DNA from: GWA2-66-18 sp964537395
GTDB lineage: Bacteria; Elusimicrobiota; Elusimicrobia; UBA1565; UBA9628
DNA: 31,274 bases
NCBI GenBank assembly: GCA_964537395.1
Contig: CAZIBN010000043.1
Coordinates: 1-31,274, forward strand
Reading direction: 5' to 3'
Shown here: piece by piece, positions 30,890 through 31,274 of the stretch
Layout of the letters: every line of letters begins with the position of its first letter
Numbering within the stretch: the stretch's first letter is position 1
Notes under the pieces: model-generated
What the model was told of the DNA's origin: nothing
What the model saw: the letters and a program-made list of their open reading frames with translations, nothing else
Databases searched by the model: none
Program-made: the position numbers and the translations under genes

Positions 30890-31274
30890 GTGAAGACGCT
30901 GCAGATCTATCTCGCCGACCTGAAGGAGCTTCTCGAGGCTCGCGACTTCGTCTCCGCGCGCACGCTCCTTAAAGAGCTCAGCCCGATCGATCTTGCCGAC
31001 GGCTGGGATCATTTCAACGTCGATGAGCGCGTCGCCATCTTCCGGCTCTGCACGCGCCAGAAGGCGATGCAGCTGTTCGAGGAGCTGGAGAGCGACCACC
31101 AGGCCGCGCTCGTCGGCAGCCTGCAGCGCCAGGACGCGCAGGAGCTGCTCAGCGACCTCGATCCGTCCGCGACGAGCCGCATGATGCGCGACCTCCCCCA
31201 GCCTCTCGTGCGCCAGTTCAACGCGATCATGAAGAAGGGCGGGCAGGAGTGCGTCCAGCAATACCTCCAGTACC
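30890..31274 (+). CDS. mgtE: Magnesium transporter MgtE, N-terminal part (runs off the window)
   Basis: From GTG 30890 the frame is open to the window end (128 codons). The product starts MKTLQIYLADLKELLEARDF and has the helical superhelix of the MgtE N-terminal domain: LLKELSPIDLADGWDHF, RVAIFRLCTRQKAMQLFEEL, and DLDPSATSRMMRDLP, where each L(x)3-4 DLA/DLP turn marks a repeat. In MgtE this cytosolic domain senses Mg2+ and is followed by CBS domains and a five-helix channel, which would lie beyond the window. The long minus-strand ORF over the same bases is a shadow. Confidence 0.82.
   Translation, partial: MKTLQIYLADLKELLEARDFVSARTLLKELSPIDLADGWDHFNVDERVAIFRLCTRQKAMQLFEELESDHQAALVGSLQRQDAQELLSDLDPSATSRMMRDLPQPLVRQFNAIMKKGGQECVQQYLQY

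Noticed and set aside
30602..31261. 219-codon minus-strand ORF covering the mgtE start
   Set aside because: Only its last 50 codons have a credible start. The rest is antisense to the MgtE N-terminal domain and crosses the strong promoter.

Overview
The window is high-GC bacterial DNA, densely packed and without tRNA, rRNA or CRISPR. The gene families and long Ala/Pro-rich secreted N-termini recall Elusimicrobiota metagenome genomes. That placement is inferred from family resemblance alone (moderate to low confidence); no marker gene is present.

Layout. 1-1874: a glycosyltransferase-39-like membrane protein (cut by the left edge) and a 3-hydroxyacyl-CoA dehydrogenase, minus strand. 1987-4568: two overlapping, mutually dissimilar alpha/beta hydrolases. 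4568-6243: a unit bounded by perfect 30-bp inverted repeats holding a D-3-hydroxybutyrate dehydrogenase (bdhA) and a REP-associated tyrosine transposase (RAYT). 6270-7631: a lysine 2,3-aminomutase-like radical SAM enzyme, followed by a broken outer-membrane-protein remnant. 8037-11145: a TPR lipoprotein, a sensor kinase and, tail to tail, an OmpR-type regulator. 11233-12857: rfbC coupled to an unknown gene. 18265-12864 (minus): a five-gene overlapping tripartite ABC export operon (outer membrane factor, adaptor, ATPase, two permeases). 18383-20991: a secreted hypothetical protein and a thioredoxin-TPR protein. 21011-21226: a small element with terminal inverted repeats. 29795-21255 (minus): one 2,846-residue gene joining a site-2 intramembrane metalloprotease to a two-ring Clp/Hsp100 ATPase. 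29977-30335: two branched inverted-repeat elements facing each other. 30349-30754: a MerR/HspR-like regulator behind a small ORF and a strong promoter. 30890-end: the start of mgtE.

How genes may work together. The dehydrogenase, BdhA and perhaps the second hydrolase suggest 3-hydroxybutyrate metabolism. The TPR lipoprotein, kinase and regulator look like one signalling module, with an 11-bp-phased direct repeat upstream that may be its operator. The protease-unfoldase fusion is the outstanding feature: it combines an intramembrane zinc protease and an AAA+ unfoldase in one chain, as FtsH does but from unrelated parts. An HspR-like regulator, a family that controls clpB/dnaK elsewhere, lies upstream on the same strand.

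A window-wide theme is that nine genes on both strands have a TANNNT hexamer ending only 5-7 nt before the start codon, the signature of leaderless transcription. All functional calls come from reading motifs; no database search was possible.
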